This document shows positions 1 to 9,016 of a stretch of DNA of 64,000 bases, piece by piece; the stretch's first letter is position 1, and every line of letters starts with the position of its first letter. This stretch comes from Erythrobacter sp. (GTDB taxonomy: Bacteria; Pseudomonadota; Alphaproteobacteria; Sphingomonadales; Sphingomonadaceae): NCBI GenBank assembly GCA_027311945.1, contig DAICXZ010000018.1, positions 1 through 64,000 on the forward strand. Reading direction: 5' to 3'. The notes below the pieces were generated by a model. That model saw only the letters and a program-made list of their open reading frames with translations. It searched no databases and was not told the DNA's origin. A program made the position numbers and the translations under genes.

Positions 1-31
1 GCGAGCGGATCAGGGCAACAGTCCATTCACG

Positions 32-826
32 TCAGGCAAAGGCGCGCAGCTTGAGCGGCTGGGGCGCGGCCTCGGTCACGGTCGCATCGGCATCGTCGGG
101 CATCCGCGACCAGCCATTGGGGCCAAGCACTTCCATCGGCCGGTACCGCGTCTTGTACGCCATCCGGTCGCTGCCCTTCACCCAATAGCCCATATAGACA
201 TAGGGCAACCCGGCGCTGCGGGCCCGGACGATATGGTCCATGATGATGAGGTTGCCCAGGCCCTGCCGCTCGGGATGATCGGCGGCAAAGAAGCTGTAGA
301 TCATCGACAGCCCATCGCCCTGCCGGTCGGTCAGGCAGGCGGCGATCAGGCGGCCCGGGCCGCCATCGTCGCGCGGCTCGCGATATTCGATCACCACCGA
401 GCTGACCGAGGTGTGCTCGACCATGTCGGCAAAGTCGATCTCGTCCATCGCCGCCATGCCGCCGCCGGGGTGCCGGTGCGACAGATAGCGCTGCAATAGC
501 GAGAACTGCTCGGCCGTGGCCCAGGGTCGGCATTCGCTCACCACCAGGTCAGCGTTGCGCTTCTCGGTCCGCTTCTGCGAGCTGGAGGGGCGGAATTCGC
601 CCGCGACCACGCGCACCGACACACAGGCGCGACAATCGGCGCAGCTGGGGCGATAGGCGACGTTCTGGCTGCGGCGGAAACCGATCCGCGAGAGGGCGTC
701 GTTCAGCGCGTCGGAGTTCGGACCGTTCAGCTCGGTGAACACCTTGCGTTCCGTCTTGCCCGGCAGATAGGGGCACGGCGCAGGGCTCGTCACGAAGAAG
801 CGGGGGAAACGCACGGGTGCGGTCAC
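32..826 (-). CDS. bpt: Aspartate/glutamate leucyltransferase (Bpt-type R-transferase)
   Basis: This 264-residue protein belongs to the bacterial branch of arginyl-tRNA-protein transferases. In the N-end rule pathway the family transfers Leu from Leu-tRNA to proteins with N-terminal Asp or Glu, marking them for ClpS/ClpAP. The N-terminal ATE domain shows '[13 protein letters not shown]' (residues 18-30) and the cysteine cluster C62-x2-C65-x2-C68. The C-terminal acyltransferase domain covers about 110-235 and includes 'SMIYSFF' and '[20 protein letters not shown]'. Length and both domains are normal, so it is complete. The start is GTG, with an AGAGGA-like ribosome site about 10 bases upstream. 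The gene stands alone, with 170 bases to the next gene on its strand. Confidence 0.93.
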   Translation of the reverse strand: MTAPVRFPRFFVTSPAPCPYLPGKTERKVFTELNGPNSDALNDALSRIGFRRSQNVAYRPSCADCRACVSVRVVAGEFRPSSSQKRTEKRNADLVVSECRPWATAEQFSLLQRYLSHRHPGGGMAAMDEIDFADMVEHTSVSSVVIEYREPRDDGGPGRLIAACLTDRQGDGLSMIYSFFAADHPERQGLGNLIIMDHIVRARSAGLPYVYMGYWVKGSDRMAYKTRYRPMEVLGPNGWSRMPDDADATVTEAAPQPLKLRAFA

Positions 827-996
827 TGTGAGGCGATCCTCTCATCATGGCAGCGGCTGCCGCATGGCAGCGCCAATGCACCGGACCATGCCGACGGGAA
901 TCGCCCGGTTAAAGCATATTAACCATGTTTGAACGGCTGCGTAGCGTTAATTTCGCTCGCCAAACCGCCTGTCCGACGAGGTTGCCCCGTTCCGGG

Positions 997-2247
997 TCAG
1001 TTCAGTTCGACGTGACTAACCGAATAGCCCTTCGCCCGCAGCTGCGCGACCAGCGCTTCGAGCTGCGCACTGTCGCGCGCCTCGCACTCGATATCGGTGA
1101 CGAGGCCCTTGGCGGGCAGGTTGGTGAAGATCCGCTGGTGCGAGATTTCGAGGATGTTGACGTTCGCCTCGGCGAACTCGTGCATCACCTTCATCAGCGA
1201 GCCAGGCCGGTCCTGCAGCGTGATCCGCAGCCGCGCGAGGCGGCCCGAACGGGCCAGATCGCGCAGCAGCACATTGGCAAGCAGGCGGGTGTCGATATTG
1301 CCGCCGCACAGCACGAGGCCGACATTGCGCCCGGCAAACCGCTCCTTGTTGGCGAGCACTGCGGCCAGCCCTGCCGCACCTGCACCTTCGACCACGGTCT
1401 TCTCGATCTGCAGCAGCAGCGCGACCGCCGTTTCGAGATGCGGCTCGTCCACCAGCACGATGTCGTCGACCAGCTTCTCCACCACCTTGCGCGTGAATTG
1501 CCCCGGCTGCTTAACCGCGATGCCTTCGGCCAGCGAATCGCCGCCGCTCGGCAGCTCCACGCCCTTGGTGCAGGCATACATGCTGGGATAGAGCCGCGCC
1601 TGAACGCCGATTACCTCGATGCGGCGATCTTCCCGCGCGGCCAGGTCCTTGGCCACGGTGGCCATGCCCGAGATCAGCCCGCCGCCGCCGATGGGGACCA
1701 CCAAGGTGTCGATCTCGGGCGCGTCGGCGAACATTTCGAGCGCCACGGTGCCCTGCCCCGCTGCCACGTCCGGATCGTCGAACGGATGGACGAAGGTGAG
1801 GCCGAGTTCGGCCTCCAGCTTGCGGGCATGGGCATAGGCCTCGTCGAAATTCTCGCCTTCGAGCACGACCTTGCCGCCCACGCTTTCGGTCTGCATCACC
1901 TTCACCGTGGGCGTGGTGCGCGGCATCACGATGGTGACCGGCACGCCGAGCCGGGTGCCGTGGTACGACAGGCCCTGTGAGTGGTTGCCCGCCGAGGCGG
2001 TGATGACGCCGCGCTTGAGGTCGGCCGGATCGAGCAGCAACAGCTTGTTGAGCGCGCCGCGCTCCTTGTAGGCTGCGGTGAACTGCTGGTTCTCGAACTT
2101 GAGCCAGATGTTCGCGCCAGTAATCTTCGACAGCGTCTTGGAGGGGAGCGTAGTCGTGCGCACCACCGCGTCACCGATGCGGGCGGCAGCGGCGCGGATC
2201 GTGTCGATGGTCAGGGCGTTGTCGGTGTCGGAGGCGCTTTCGTTCAT
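997..2247 (-). CDS. ilvA: Threonine ammonia-lyase with C-terminal ACT domain
   Basis: This is a PLP enzyme that deaminates L-threonine to 2-oxobutanoate, the first step towards isoleucine. The 416 residues show the Schiff-base lysine in 'FTAAYKERGALNKL' (K61), 'SAGNHSQG' (85-92), the phosphate-binding glycine loop GGGG (187-190) and a single ACT domain (about 335-416) that could bind an amino-acid effector. The start at 2247 (MNESASD) was preferred over an upstream in-frame one because the extra residues have no family resemblance. Fold-II relatives such as serine racemase are less likely, given the ACT domain. It is divergent from the dehydrogenase at 2349, so the roughly 100-base gap should hold both promoters. 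Confidence 0.92.
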   Translation of the reverse strand: MNESASDTDNALTIDTIRAAAARIGDAVVRTTTLPSKTLSKITGANIWLKFENQQFTAAYKERGALNKLLLLDPADLKRGVITASAGNHSQGLSYHGTRLGVPVTIVMPRTTPTVKVMQTESVGGKVVLEGENFDEAYAHARKLEAELGLTFVHPFDDPDVAAGQGTVALEMFADAPEIDTLVVPIGGGGLISGMATVAKDLAAREDRRIEVIGVQARLYPSMYACTKGVELPSGGDSLAEGIAVKQPGQFTRKVVEKLVDDIVLVDEPHLETAVALLLQIEKTVVEGAGAAGLAAVLANKERFAGRNVGLVLCGGNIDTRLLANVLLRDLARSGRLARLRITLQDRPGSLMKVMHEFAEANVNILEISHQRIFTNLPAKGLVTDIECEARDSAQLEALVAQLRAKGYSVSHVELN

Positions 2248-2348
2248 GTGTGAGCGCCTAGACCCAAAATGCGGACAAAGGAAAGAGGTGAGCGCATGGA
2301 GCAAGGCAAAGATTGCGCATTCGGGCGAAGCGCGGCAGGGCTGTGGGC

Positions 2349-3239
2349 ATGAGCAAAGTCGCCTTTCTGGGCCTCGGCGTGATGGGCGCGCCGATGGCAG
2401 CCCACCTCGCCCGCGCCGGCCATCAGGTCACCGTTTACAACCGCACCGCCGCCCGTGCCGAGGCATGGCAGGCGAAACTTGCTGACGAAGGCTTTGCCGC
2501 CAGCGTCGCCGCTACGCCTGCCGAGGCCGCGCGGGGGCAGGACGTTGTGCTTGCTTGTCTGGGCAACGATAGCGATCTCGCCGCCGTCATGCTGGGTGAT
2601 AATGGCGCGCTGAATGCAATGCATGCGGGCGCGGCCTTCGTCGATCACACCACCGTTTCGCCAGCCATTGCCCGCATTATTGCGCAGGCAGCCGAGGGGC
2701 GTGGGGTGCTGGCACTCGATGCGCCCGTGTCTGGCGGACAGGCAGGCGCGCAGAACGGCAAGCTCTCGATCATGTGCGGCGGAACGGAGGCGGCGATGGC
2801 CACCGCGCGCCCGGTGATCGAGGCCTATGCCGCGCGCATCGTCCACGTGGGCGCCGCGGGTGCGGGTCAGGCGACCAAGGCGGTCAACCAGATCTGCATC
2901 GCGGGCGTGCTGGCGGGCCTGTCCGAAGGCGTGCGGCTGGCGCAGGCCGAGGGGCTGGCGATGGACAAGGTGCTCGAAGCGATCTCCGGCGGCGCGGCGC
3001 AGAGCTGGCAGATGGAAAACCGCTGGGCAACGATGGCCGCAGGCGAATTCGACTTCGGCTTCGCCATCGACTGGATGCGCAAGGATCTCGCCATCGCGCT
3101 GGCCGAGGCGAAGGACGCTGGCCTGTCGCTGCCGATCACCGCGCTGGTCGATCAGTTCTATGCCCAGGTTCAGGCCCAGGGCGGCGCGCGGCAGGATACC
3201 AGCGCGCTGATCCGTCATCTGCCCGAGGCGAAGGCATGA
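2349..3239 (+). CDS. NAD(P)-dependent beta-hydroxyacid dehydrogenase (3-hydroxyisobutyrate dehydrogenase family)
   Basis: This 296-residue enzyme oxidises a beta-hydroxyacid. The substrate may be 3-hydroxyisobutyrate, tartronate semialdehyde or succinic semialdehyde, and the sequence alone does not decide. It begins with a Rossmann dinucleotide site 'GLGVMGAPMA' (8-17), followed by the substrate motif 'DAPVSGG' (124-130) and the catalytic helix 'GAGQATKAVNQ' with K177 and N180. The ATG at 2349 places the Rossmann strand six residues from the N-terminus, as is usual; an in-frame start at 2313 would add an unrelated basic stretch. Its TGA overlaps the ATG of the amidohydrolase (ATGA), so the two are probably translated together. 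Confidence 0.88.
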   Translation: MSKVAFLGLGVMGAPMAAHLARAGHQVTVYNRTAARAEAWQAKLADEGFAASVAATPAEAARGQDVVLACLGNDSDLAAVMLGDNGALNAMHAGAAFVDHTTVSPAIARIIAQAAEGRGVLALDAPVSGGQAGAQNGKLSIMCGGTEAAMATARPVIEAYAARIVHVGAAGAGQATKAVNQICIAGVLAGLSEGVRLAQAEGLAMDKVLEAISGGAAQSWQMENRWATMAAGEFDFGFAIDWMRKDLAIALAEAKDAGLSLPITALVDQFYAQVQAQGGARQDTSALIRHLPEAKA

Positions 3240-4891
3240 AGCGTCTGCTTCTCGCGAGCGTCTTCGCACTGGCCCTCGCCCCCTCCCCCGCGCTGGCCGA
3301 CACATTGTTCGAGAATGTCGATGGCATCTCGATCACGCCCGAGGGCAAGGTGAAGCGCTTCGCCGCCATGGTCGTGGACGACGAAGGCCGGATCACCGAG
3401 CTGCTCGACTTCGGCGACGGGCCTGAGGGCAAGATAGACTATCTCGAAGACATGAAGGGCGCGCACGTCGTGCCCGGCTTCGTAGACAGCCACGCCCATG
3501 TGATGGCGCTCGGCCTCGGCACGATGACGCTCGACCTCTCGCAGACGCGCTCGCTTGACGAGGCGCTGGCGCTGATCGCAGACTATGCCGCCAAGTATCC
3601 CGAGCGCCCCTGGCTGCTCGGGCACGGCTGGAATCAGGAGCAATGGGGCCTCGGTCGCTTTCCCACCGCCGCCGAACTCGACGCCGTGGTGGGCGATCGC
3701 CCGGTCTGGCTGAGCCGGGTGGACGGCCATGCCGGGTGGGCGAACTCGGCTGCACTCGCCGCCGCCGAGATCACCGCGCAAACGCGCGATCCGGCGGGCG
3801 GGCGCATCCTGCGTGTGGGCAATGGCCGTCAGCCAGCAGGCGTGCTGATCGACGCAGCCATGGCCCCGGTCGACCAGGCCGTGCCCCCGCCGCTGCCCGA
3901 AGACCGTGAGCAGGCGCTGTTCGCGGCGCAGAAGATCTTTTTCGAGAACGGCATCACCGCCGTCGCCGACATGGGCACCAGCCTGGCCGACTGGATGAGC
4001 TATCGCCGCGCGGGCGATGCTGGGTGGCTGCAGATGCGGATCATGGCCTATGCGGGCGATCTCGACGAGATGCTGCTGATCGGCGGCACCGGGCCGACGC
4101 TCTGGCTCTATGACGACAAGCTGCGGATGGGCGGAATCAAGGTCTGGCTCGACGGGGCTCTCGGCTCGCGCGGGGCACGATTGAAGGCGGGCTATGCCGA
4201 CGATCCGGCCAATCTCGGGATCGACGTGACCAGCGGCACGCAATTGCGCAACATCATGAGCCGCGCCGCGCTCGACGAGTTTCAGGTCGCCATCCACGCC
4301 ATCGGCGATGCCGCCAACGACGAGGCGCTGGCCGCCATCGACGAACTCGCCGCCGAATATCCGGGCGAGAGGCGCTGGCGCATCGAACACGCGCAGATCG
4401 TCGACCCGGCGGACATAGCCCGGTTCGGCGAGCACGGCGTGATCGCGTCGATGCAGCCGGTGCACATGGCCTCCGACCGTCTGATGGCCGAGGCGCGGCT
4501 CGGCCCGGACCGGCTGGCCGGAGCCTATGCCTGGCGCTCGCTCGCCGACGCGGGCGCGCTGCTTGCCTTCGGCAGCGATGCGCCGGTCGAACCGGTCGAC
4601 GTGATGGCGGGCCTTGCCACGGCGATCTCGCGGCAGGATGCAGCAGGCGAACCGGCAGGCGGCTGGATGCCGCAGCAGCGCGTGACTCGCGAGCAGGCGC
4701 TCGCCGCCTACACCGCTGCCGGAGCCTTTGCCGGCTATGCCGAGGGCCGTTTCGGCAGCCTGCAGGTGGGCGAACGGGCCGACTTCGTGGTGCTGGAGAA
4801 CGACCCGCTGCTGACCTCGCCCGAAGAGCTGCGCAACACCCGCGTGTTGCAGACCTGGGTGGCGGGCCGCCGCGTGTTTCCCGCGCAGTAA
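3236..4891 (+). CDS. Exported amidohydrolase (Amidohydro_3, YtcJ-like)
   Basis: This 551-residue metal-dependent hydrolase has a clear signal peptide (MKRLLLASVFALALAPSPALA), so it acts in the periplasm or at the outer membrane. Metal-binding and catalytic motifs are 'VDSHAHV' (HAH at 86-88), 'GGIKVWLDGALGSRG', 'IHAIGDAAND', 'IEHAQIV' and, near the C-terminus, 'FGSDAPVEP'. These fit the Amidohydro_3 group, which cleaves N-acyl or amide bonds of unidentified substrates. The start was chosen because it begins the signal peptide and overlaps the preceding stop as ATGA. The frame is open far upstream, but that part overlaps the dehydrogenase and is not coding. Confidence 0.87.
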   Translation: MKRLLLASVFALALAPSPALADTLFENVDGISITPEGKVKRFAAMVVDDEGRITELLDFGDGPEGKIDYLEDMKGAHVVPGFVDSHAHVMALGLGTMTLDLSQTRSLDEALALIADYAAKYPERPWLLGHGWNQEQWGLGRFPTAAELDAVVGDRPVWLSRVDGHAGWANSAALAAAEITAQTRDPAGGRILRVGNGRQPAGVLIDAAMAPVDQAVPPPLPEDREQALFAAQKIFFENGITAVADMGTSLADWMSYRRAGDAGWLQMRIMAYAGDLDEMLLIGGTGPTLWLYDDKLRMGGIKVWLDGALGSRGARLKAGYADDPANLGIDVTSGTQLRNIMSRAALDEFQVAIHAIGDAANDEALAAIDELAAEYPGERRWRIEHAQIVDPADIARFGEHGVIASMQPVHMASDRLMAEARLGPDRLAGAYAWRSLADAGALLAFGSDAPVEPVDVMAGLATAISRQDAAGEPAGGWMPQQRVTREQALAAYTAAGAFAGYAEGRFGSLQVGERADFVVLENDPLLTSPEELRNTRVLQTWVAGRRVFPAQ

Positions 4892-4908
4892 GCCAGCGCG
4901 CAGCGAAT

Positions 4909-5754
4909 TTACTTGAGGTCGCGGTCCCCGAATTCGGGGGCTGGCTGCTCGGCGCTTGCAGCGGGCGTTTCGGGCTCGGATTCGGCCTCGGGCTCCTCCA
5001 CCCGCTTTTTCTCGACCATGCGCATCAGCAGCAGGGAGCCTTCGAACAGTATCAGCAGCGGAATCGCCAGCAGCAGCTGCGAGCCGGGATCGGGCGGCGT
5101 GATGATCGCGGCCACCGCGAACACCGCCACGATCACATAGCGGCGCGCCTTGATCAGCTGCGCGCGTTCGATGATGCCTGCCGTGTGCAACAGCATCAGC
5201 AAAACCGGCAGCAGGAAGCTCGCCCCGAAGGCGAGGATGAACTGCATCACCAGCGAGAGGTATTCGTTGGCGCTAGGCAGCGCCTCGATCCTCATGCCGC
5301 CCGCCTCGCCCTCGAAGCCGAGGAACCAGGTGAAGGCCGTGGGCATAACCACATAATAAGCCAGCGCCGCGCCCATGATGAACAGCACCGGGGTGGCAAT
5401 GAGAAACGGCAGGAAGGCCTTCTTCTCGCGCGCATAAAGCCCCGGTGCCACAAAGGCCCACAGCTGGTTGGCGATGACCGGGAAGCTAAGGCAGAAACCG
5501 GCGAACACCGCCACCTTCAGCTCCACGAAGAACACCTCGTAAAGCTTGGTGAAGATCAGCTGGCCCTCCCCCTCGGGGAAGGCATTTTTCAGCGGCTGGA
5601 TCAGAAAGCCGAGGATCGGATCGGCAAAGTAGAAGCAGATCGCAAAGGCGATGCAGAAGGCGACAAGCGCCCGCACGAGCCGCCCGCGCAGCTCGATCAG
5701 GTGTTCGAGCAGCGGAGCCTGCGTTTCGTCGAGATCCTTGATCGAAAACGCCAT
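4909..5754 (-). CDS. tatC: Sec-independent protein translocase TatC
   Basis: TatC is the multi-spanning receptor of the twin-arginine translocase, which exports folded proteins across the cytoplasmic membrane. The 281-residue product starts with the conserved 'LLEHLIELRGRLVRAL' cytoplasmic segment and has six hydrophobic spans between about residues 28 and 245, including the typical 'FLPFLIATPVLFIMGAALAYY'. The C-terminal 35 residues are acidic and probably disordered. It is the last gene of tatABC, two bases after tatB, and ends the long argS-to-tatC run. It is convergent with the amidohydrolase. Confidence 0.96.
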   Translation of the reverse strand: MAFSIKDLDETQAPLLEHLIELRGRLVRALVAFCIAFAICFYFADPILGFLIQPLKNAFPEGEGQLIFTKLYEVFFVELKVAVFAGFCLSFPVIANQLWAFVAPGLYAREKKAFLPFLIATPVLFIMGAALAYYVVMPTAFTWFLGFEGEAGGMRIEALPSANEYLSLVMQFILAFGASFLLPVLLMLLHTAGIIERAQLIKARRYVIVAVFAVAAIITPPDPGSQLLLAIPLLILFEGSLLLMRMVEKKRVEEPEAESEPETPAASAEQPAPEFGDRDLK

Positions 5755-5756
5755 GG

Positions 5757-6173
5757 TCAGGCCTGATTACCGGGCTTGGCGGGGCTGTCAGTGGTGGGAT
5801 CGGGAGCAGAAGCAGGGGCCGATTCCACCGGCTTGGCGGCGCTTTCCGCAGAAGCCGGGGCGGGCGCCGATGTTGGCGCTGGCGTTGCTGCCGGGGGCGG
5901 ATAGGCGCCGGTCGGCTCCATCTCCGTGGGGCCGCCCTGCGGATGCTCACGCATGATGCGGGCGTTCTGCTCCTTCCACTTCTTCTCCATGTCCTCCAGT
6001 TCGGCCTCGCGCACCATCGCGTCGATTCCGCTGCGGAAATGGCTGGAAAGCTTGCGCATCTTGCCGATCCACCGGCCCGCCGTGCGCATGGCAAGCGGCA
6101 GGTCCTTGGGACCGATGACGATCACCGCCACAATGACGATGACGAGCAATTCTGCAGCACCAATGTCGAACAT
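5757..6173 (-). CDS. tatB: Sec-independent protein translocase TatB
   Basis: TatB partners TatC in twin-arginine signal recognition. The 138 residues show one N-terminal transmembrane helix with the conserved early acidic residue and hinge ('MFDIGAAELLVIVIVAVIVIGPKDLPLAMR'-type arrangement, given here in part), followed by an amphipathic helix to about residue 75. After that comes a Pro/Ala/Ser-rich tail with no recognisable fold. The GPKDLP hinge and the long cytoplasmic helix distinguish it from the shorter TatA encoded 30 bases upstream. Confidence 0.93.
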   Translation of the reverse strand: MFDIGAAELLVIVIVAVIVIGPKDLPLAMRTAGRWIGKMRKLSSHFRSGIDAMVREAELEDMEKKWKEQNARIMREHPQGGPTEMEPTGAYPPPAATPAPTSAPAPASAESAAKPVESAPASAPDPTTDSPAKPGNQA

Positions 6174-6202
6174 GTCAGCGGACCTTCATGCCGCTTCGCA
6201 AA

Positions 6203-6445
6203 TCAGGACGCCGTCTTGTCGGTCGCCTTGGCGCTATCGACCGGTTCTCCGGCGCTATCGGCAGAAGGCGCGCCGATCTGGCCAGCGGGCTTTTCCGCCG
6301 GCTTGTCGGTCTCTTCGTTCATGCCCTTCTTGAAGCTGGAAATGCCCTTGCCGAAATCCCCCATCATTTCGGAAATGCGGCCACGCCCGAACAGGACGAG
6401 CACGACAACGGCGATGATGGCAATCTGCCAGACACTAAGACCCAT
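6203..6445 (-). CDS. tatA: Sec-independent protein translocase TatA
   Basis: TatA polymerises to form the translocating element of the Tat machine. The 80-residue protein has one transmembrane helix (about residues 4-20), the diagnostic '[17 protein letters not shown]' hinge and amphipathic helix, then an acidic/Ser-rich tail. The ATG at 6445 (MGLSVWQIA) is the family-typical start; an in-frame start about 70 bases earlier would put a cysteine-rich, charged stretch in front of the membrane helix. It is the first of the three tat genes and follows scpB by 73 bases. Confidence 0.94.
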   Translation of the reverse strand: MGLSVWQIAIIAVVVLVLFGRGRISEMMGDFGKGISSFKKGMNEETDKPAEKPAGQIGAPSADSAGEPVDSAKATDKTAS

Positions 6446-6518
6446 GACACAACTCTTCGGTTTGAGGACGCCTTCTCCTATAGAGAGGCGAAAGCGGCAT
6501 GGCCAGCACTGCAAGTGC

Positions 6519-7121
6519 TCAGGATGAAGAATCCTCGCCCTCTTCGCTTTCCTCGTCCGAAGCCATCATCTCGTCGTAGGCCTCGTCGACCGGATCGAGC
6601 AGACCCGCTGCCTTCAACTCGTCGATGCCGGGCAAATCACGGCGGCTGGCGAGGCCAAAATGGCTGAGAAATTCAGGAGTCGTCGCATAGATCAGCGGCC
6701 GGCCCGGCACCTCGCGCCGGCCCACCGAGCGCACCCAGCCCGCCTCCATCAACACGTCGAGCGTGCCCGAGGAGGTCTGCACCCCGCGGATCGCTTCGAT
6801 CTCGGCGCGGCTGACCGGCTCGTGGTAGGCGACAATGGCGAGCAGCTCGGTTGCCGCGCGACTCAGGCGGCGGACCTGTTCGCGCTCGCGCCGCAGGAGA
6901 TGGGCCAGATCGGGCGCGGTCTGGAACTGCCAGCGCCCGCCCCGCTCCACCAACCGCACCCCGCGCTGGGCATAGTGCTCGGCCAGTTCGGCCAGCGCCG
7001 CGCCGACCTCGGCCCCTTCGAGGTGGGTCGATATCTGGTCCTTGGTCAGCGGTTCTTCCGCCGCAAACAGGCAGGCTTCCACGGCGCGAATGAGGTCGTC
7101 CGGGGCGCTATCCTCGCTCAT
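6519..7121 (-). CDS. scpB: SMC-Scp complex subunit ScpB
   Basis: ScpB is the winged-helix subunit that dimerises and binds ScpA in the condensin-like SMC complex for chromosome organisation and segregation. The 200 residues contain the two winged-helix modules ('[17 protein letters not shown]' at the start, '[21 protein letters not shown]' in the middle), then '[21 protein letters not shown]', which is very typical of the family. An acidic C-terminal tail (EDSSS) follows. Its start overlaps the scpA stop by four bases (ATGA), implying coupled translation in stoichiometric amounts. Confidence 0.94.
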   Translation of the reverse strand: MSEDSAPDDLIRAVEACLFAAEEPLTKDQISTHLEGAEVGAALAELAEHYAQRGVRLVERGGRWQFQTAPDLAHLLRREREQVRRLSRAATELLAIVAYHEPVSRAEIEAIRGVQTSSGTLDVLMEAGWVRSVGRREVPGRPLIYATTPEFLSHFGLASRRDLPGIDELKAAGLLDPVDEAYDEMMASDEESEEGEDSSS

Positions 7122-7918
7122 GAGGCCATCCGCCGCAGGTGGATCGGGCCGAAGGTCGCCTCCTGCCGCAGTTCGGCCCGGCCCGTGCGCGCCAGCTCCA
7201 GCGCGGCGACGAAGCTGGAGGCAAGCGCCGAGCGTTTGAGGCGCGGATCGGCATGGGCGGGCAGCATGCTGCGCAGTTCGAGCCAGTCGCGCGTCACCCC
7301 GAGCATCGCGGCCACCCGCTCGATGGCAGCGTCGAGGCTCATAACCGGGCGTTCGCGCACCATGTGGACCACCGGCTGGTTGCGCAGCTTGACCTGGCCA
7401 TAGGCGTTGATGAGGTCGTACCAGTCACAGGTCCAGGCGCTCTTGGTCAGCACGCGCAGTCCCTCGGGCGCACCGCGCGCGAACACATCGCGGCCCAGCC
7501 GGTCGCCCGCCATCAGCCGCGCCGCCGCCTCGCGCATCGCGCCCAGCCGTTGCAGCCGCAGTTGCAGCCTTAGCGCCAGTTCCTCGGGGCTCGGGTCTTC
7601 CTGCTCCTCGCGCGGGAGCAGCAGCGCGCTCTTGAGATAGGCCAGCCACGAGGCCATCACCAGATAGTCGGCCGCAATTTCCAGCTTCAGCGCCTCGGCC
7701 TGCTCGATATAGGCGATGTACTGGTCGACCAGTTCGAGGATCGAGATCGCCTTCAAATCGACCTTCTGCCGGCGGGCGAGGTCTAGCAGCAGGTCGAGCG
7801 GGCCTTCCCAGCCATCGAGTTCGAGGTAGAGCGCGTCTTCGTTGTGGGCGGGCGCTGCTGCGGGGCCTGCCCAGTCGCCATCGGCTGTGGCGGTGGTAGC
7901 GGCGCCCTCTTCGTTCAC
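7118..7918 (-). CDS. scpA: Segregation and condensation protein ScpA (kleisin)
   Basis: ScpA is the kleisin that bridges the SMC heads. The 266-residue product carries the family hallmark 'LDGWEGPLDLLLDLARRQ' (about 32-49), then 'ISILELVDQYIAYIE', a middle variable region and a C-terminal winged helix ending at about residue 260. The first 25 residues are Ala/Gly-rich and poorly conserved. It overlaps both neighbours by four bases (nagZ upstream, scpB downstream). That arrangement, with tatABC following, is familiar in alphaproteobacteria. Confidence 0.93.
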   Translation of the reverse strand: MNEEGAATTATADGDWAGPAAAPAHNEDALYLELDGWEGPLDLLLDLARRQKVDLKAISILELVDQYIAYIEQAEALKLEIAADYLVMASWLAYLKSALLLPREEQEDPSPEELALRLQLRLQRLGAMREAAARLMAGDRLGRDVFARGAPEGLRVLTKSAWTCDWYDLINAYGQVKLRNQPVVHMVRERPVMSLDAAIERVAAMLGVTRDWLELRSMLPAHADPRLKRSALASSFVAALELARTGRAELRQEATFGPIHLRRMAS

Positions 7919-8931
7919 GCGTTCGCCTCGGCCAGCGAAAGCAGACTATCGCGCTTGGCCAGCAGTTCGTCCCGGCGCGTGAAATCGGCCACTTGCGGCA
8001 CGGCCAGCGCCGCATCGAGCCGCCCGCGCACCACTTCGCTCATGGTGGGCAGCCGCTCGGCAATGCCGACCATATCGTCCATCTTCGCCCAGCAATTCAG
8101 CACAACGTCGCAGCCCGCGGCAATCGCGCGCTCGGAACGTTCGGGCACACTGCCCGACAGTGCTTCCATGTCGATATCATCGGATAGCAGCAGGCCGGTA
8201 AAGCCGATTTCGCCGCGAATGATCTCGGCGATCACCCTGCGCGAGAGCGTGGCGGGATTGTCAGCGTCCCACGCGGTGTATCGGATATGGGCCGACATCC
8301 CGATCGGCGCATCGGCCAGGCGGCGGAAGGGCGCGAGGTCGGTTTGCAGCTCCTCGGCGCTTGCCACAACCACCGGCAGATCCTTGTGGCTGTCAACCAT
8401 GGCGCGGCCATGGCCCGGCATATGCTTCACGCAGCCCGTCACCCCTCCGAGCGAGAGGCCATCCAGAATCGCGCGGCCCAGTGCGGCCACCCGCAGCGGC
8501 TCGCTGCCCAGCGCACGGTCGCCGATCACGTCGTGCGCGCCCTCCTGCCGCACGTCGAGCAAGGGCAGGTAATCGACCGTTATTCCAACCTCAGCCAGAT
8601 CGAGCGCCAGCGCCTCGGCATTGGCGCGGGCTGCCTCGATCGCGCTGGCGGGGGCGATCTCGTAAAGCTCGGCAAAGCGGGCGCCCGGCGGAAATGCAGC
8701 CCAGACCGGCGGCTTCATGCGCGCCACGCGCCCGCCTTCCTGATCAATGGAGATGAGCAACTGGTCGCGCCCGTGAAGGGCGCGCAGATCGTCGGTCAGC
8801 GCGCGCAATTGCTCGCGGCTTTCGACGTTGCGGCCGAACAGGATGTAGCCCGCCGGGTCGCAGTCGCGGAAGAAAGCGCGTTCGTCATCGGTCAAGGTGA
8901 GACCGGAACAGCCGAAAATAGCCGGAGTCAT
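7915..8931 (-). CDS. nagZ: Beta-N-acetylhexosaminidase NagZ (GH3)
   Basis: NagZ removes N-acetylglucosamine from cytoplasmic muropeptides during peptidoglycan recycling. The 338 residues show the GH3 site 'KHMPGHG' (169-175) with the nearby 'DSH' (180-182) and the nucleophile region 'DDIDMEALSG' with D251. No signal peptide is visible, as expected for the cytoplasmic enzyme. Its stop overlaps the scpA start by four bases. A link to cell-wall turnover fits the SPOR-domain protein encoded just before it. Confidence 0.94.
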   Translation of the reverse strand: MTPAIFGCSGLTLTDDERAFFRDCDPAGYILFGRNVESREQLRALTDDLRALHGRDQLLISIDQEGGRVARMKPPVWAAFPPGARFAELYEIAPASAIEAARANAEALALDLAEVGITVDYLPLLDVRQEGAHDVIGDRALGSEPLRVAALGRAILDGLSLGGVTGCVKHMPGHGRAMVDSHKDLPVVVASAEELQTDLAPFRRLADAPIGMSAHIRYTAWDADNPATLSRRVIAEIIRGEIGFTGLLLSDDIDMEALSGSVPERSERAIAAGCDVVLNCWAKMDDMVGIAERLPTMSEVVRGRLDAALAVPQVADFTRRDELLAKRDSLLSLAEANA

Positions 8932-9016
8932 GCCGCCAGCTTACGCACAAAAGCGCCTCTTTCGGCAAGGGGGCAGGCGGTGCGGGCGGGGAAAACTCCC
9001 CCGCCCTACACGGTGC

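Noticed and set aside
2774-3235. Upstream extension of the amidohydrolase frame
   Set aside because: It lies within the dehydrogenase gene in another frame; the signal peptide at 3236 marks the true start.
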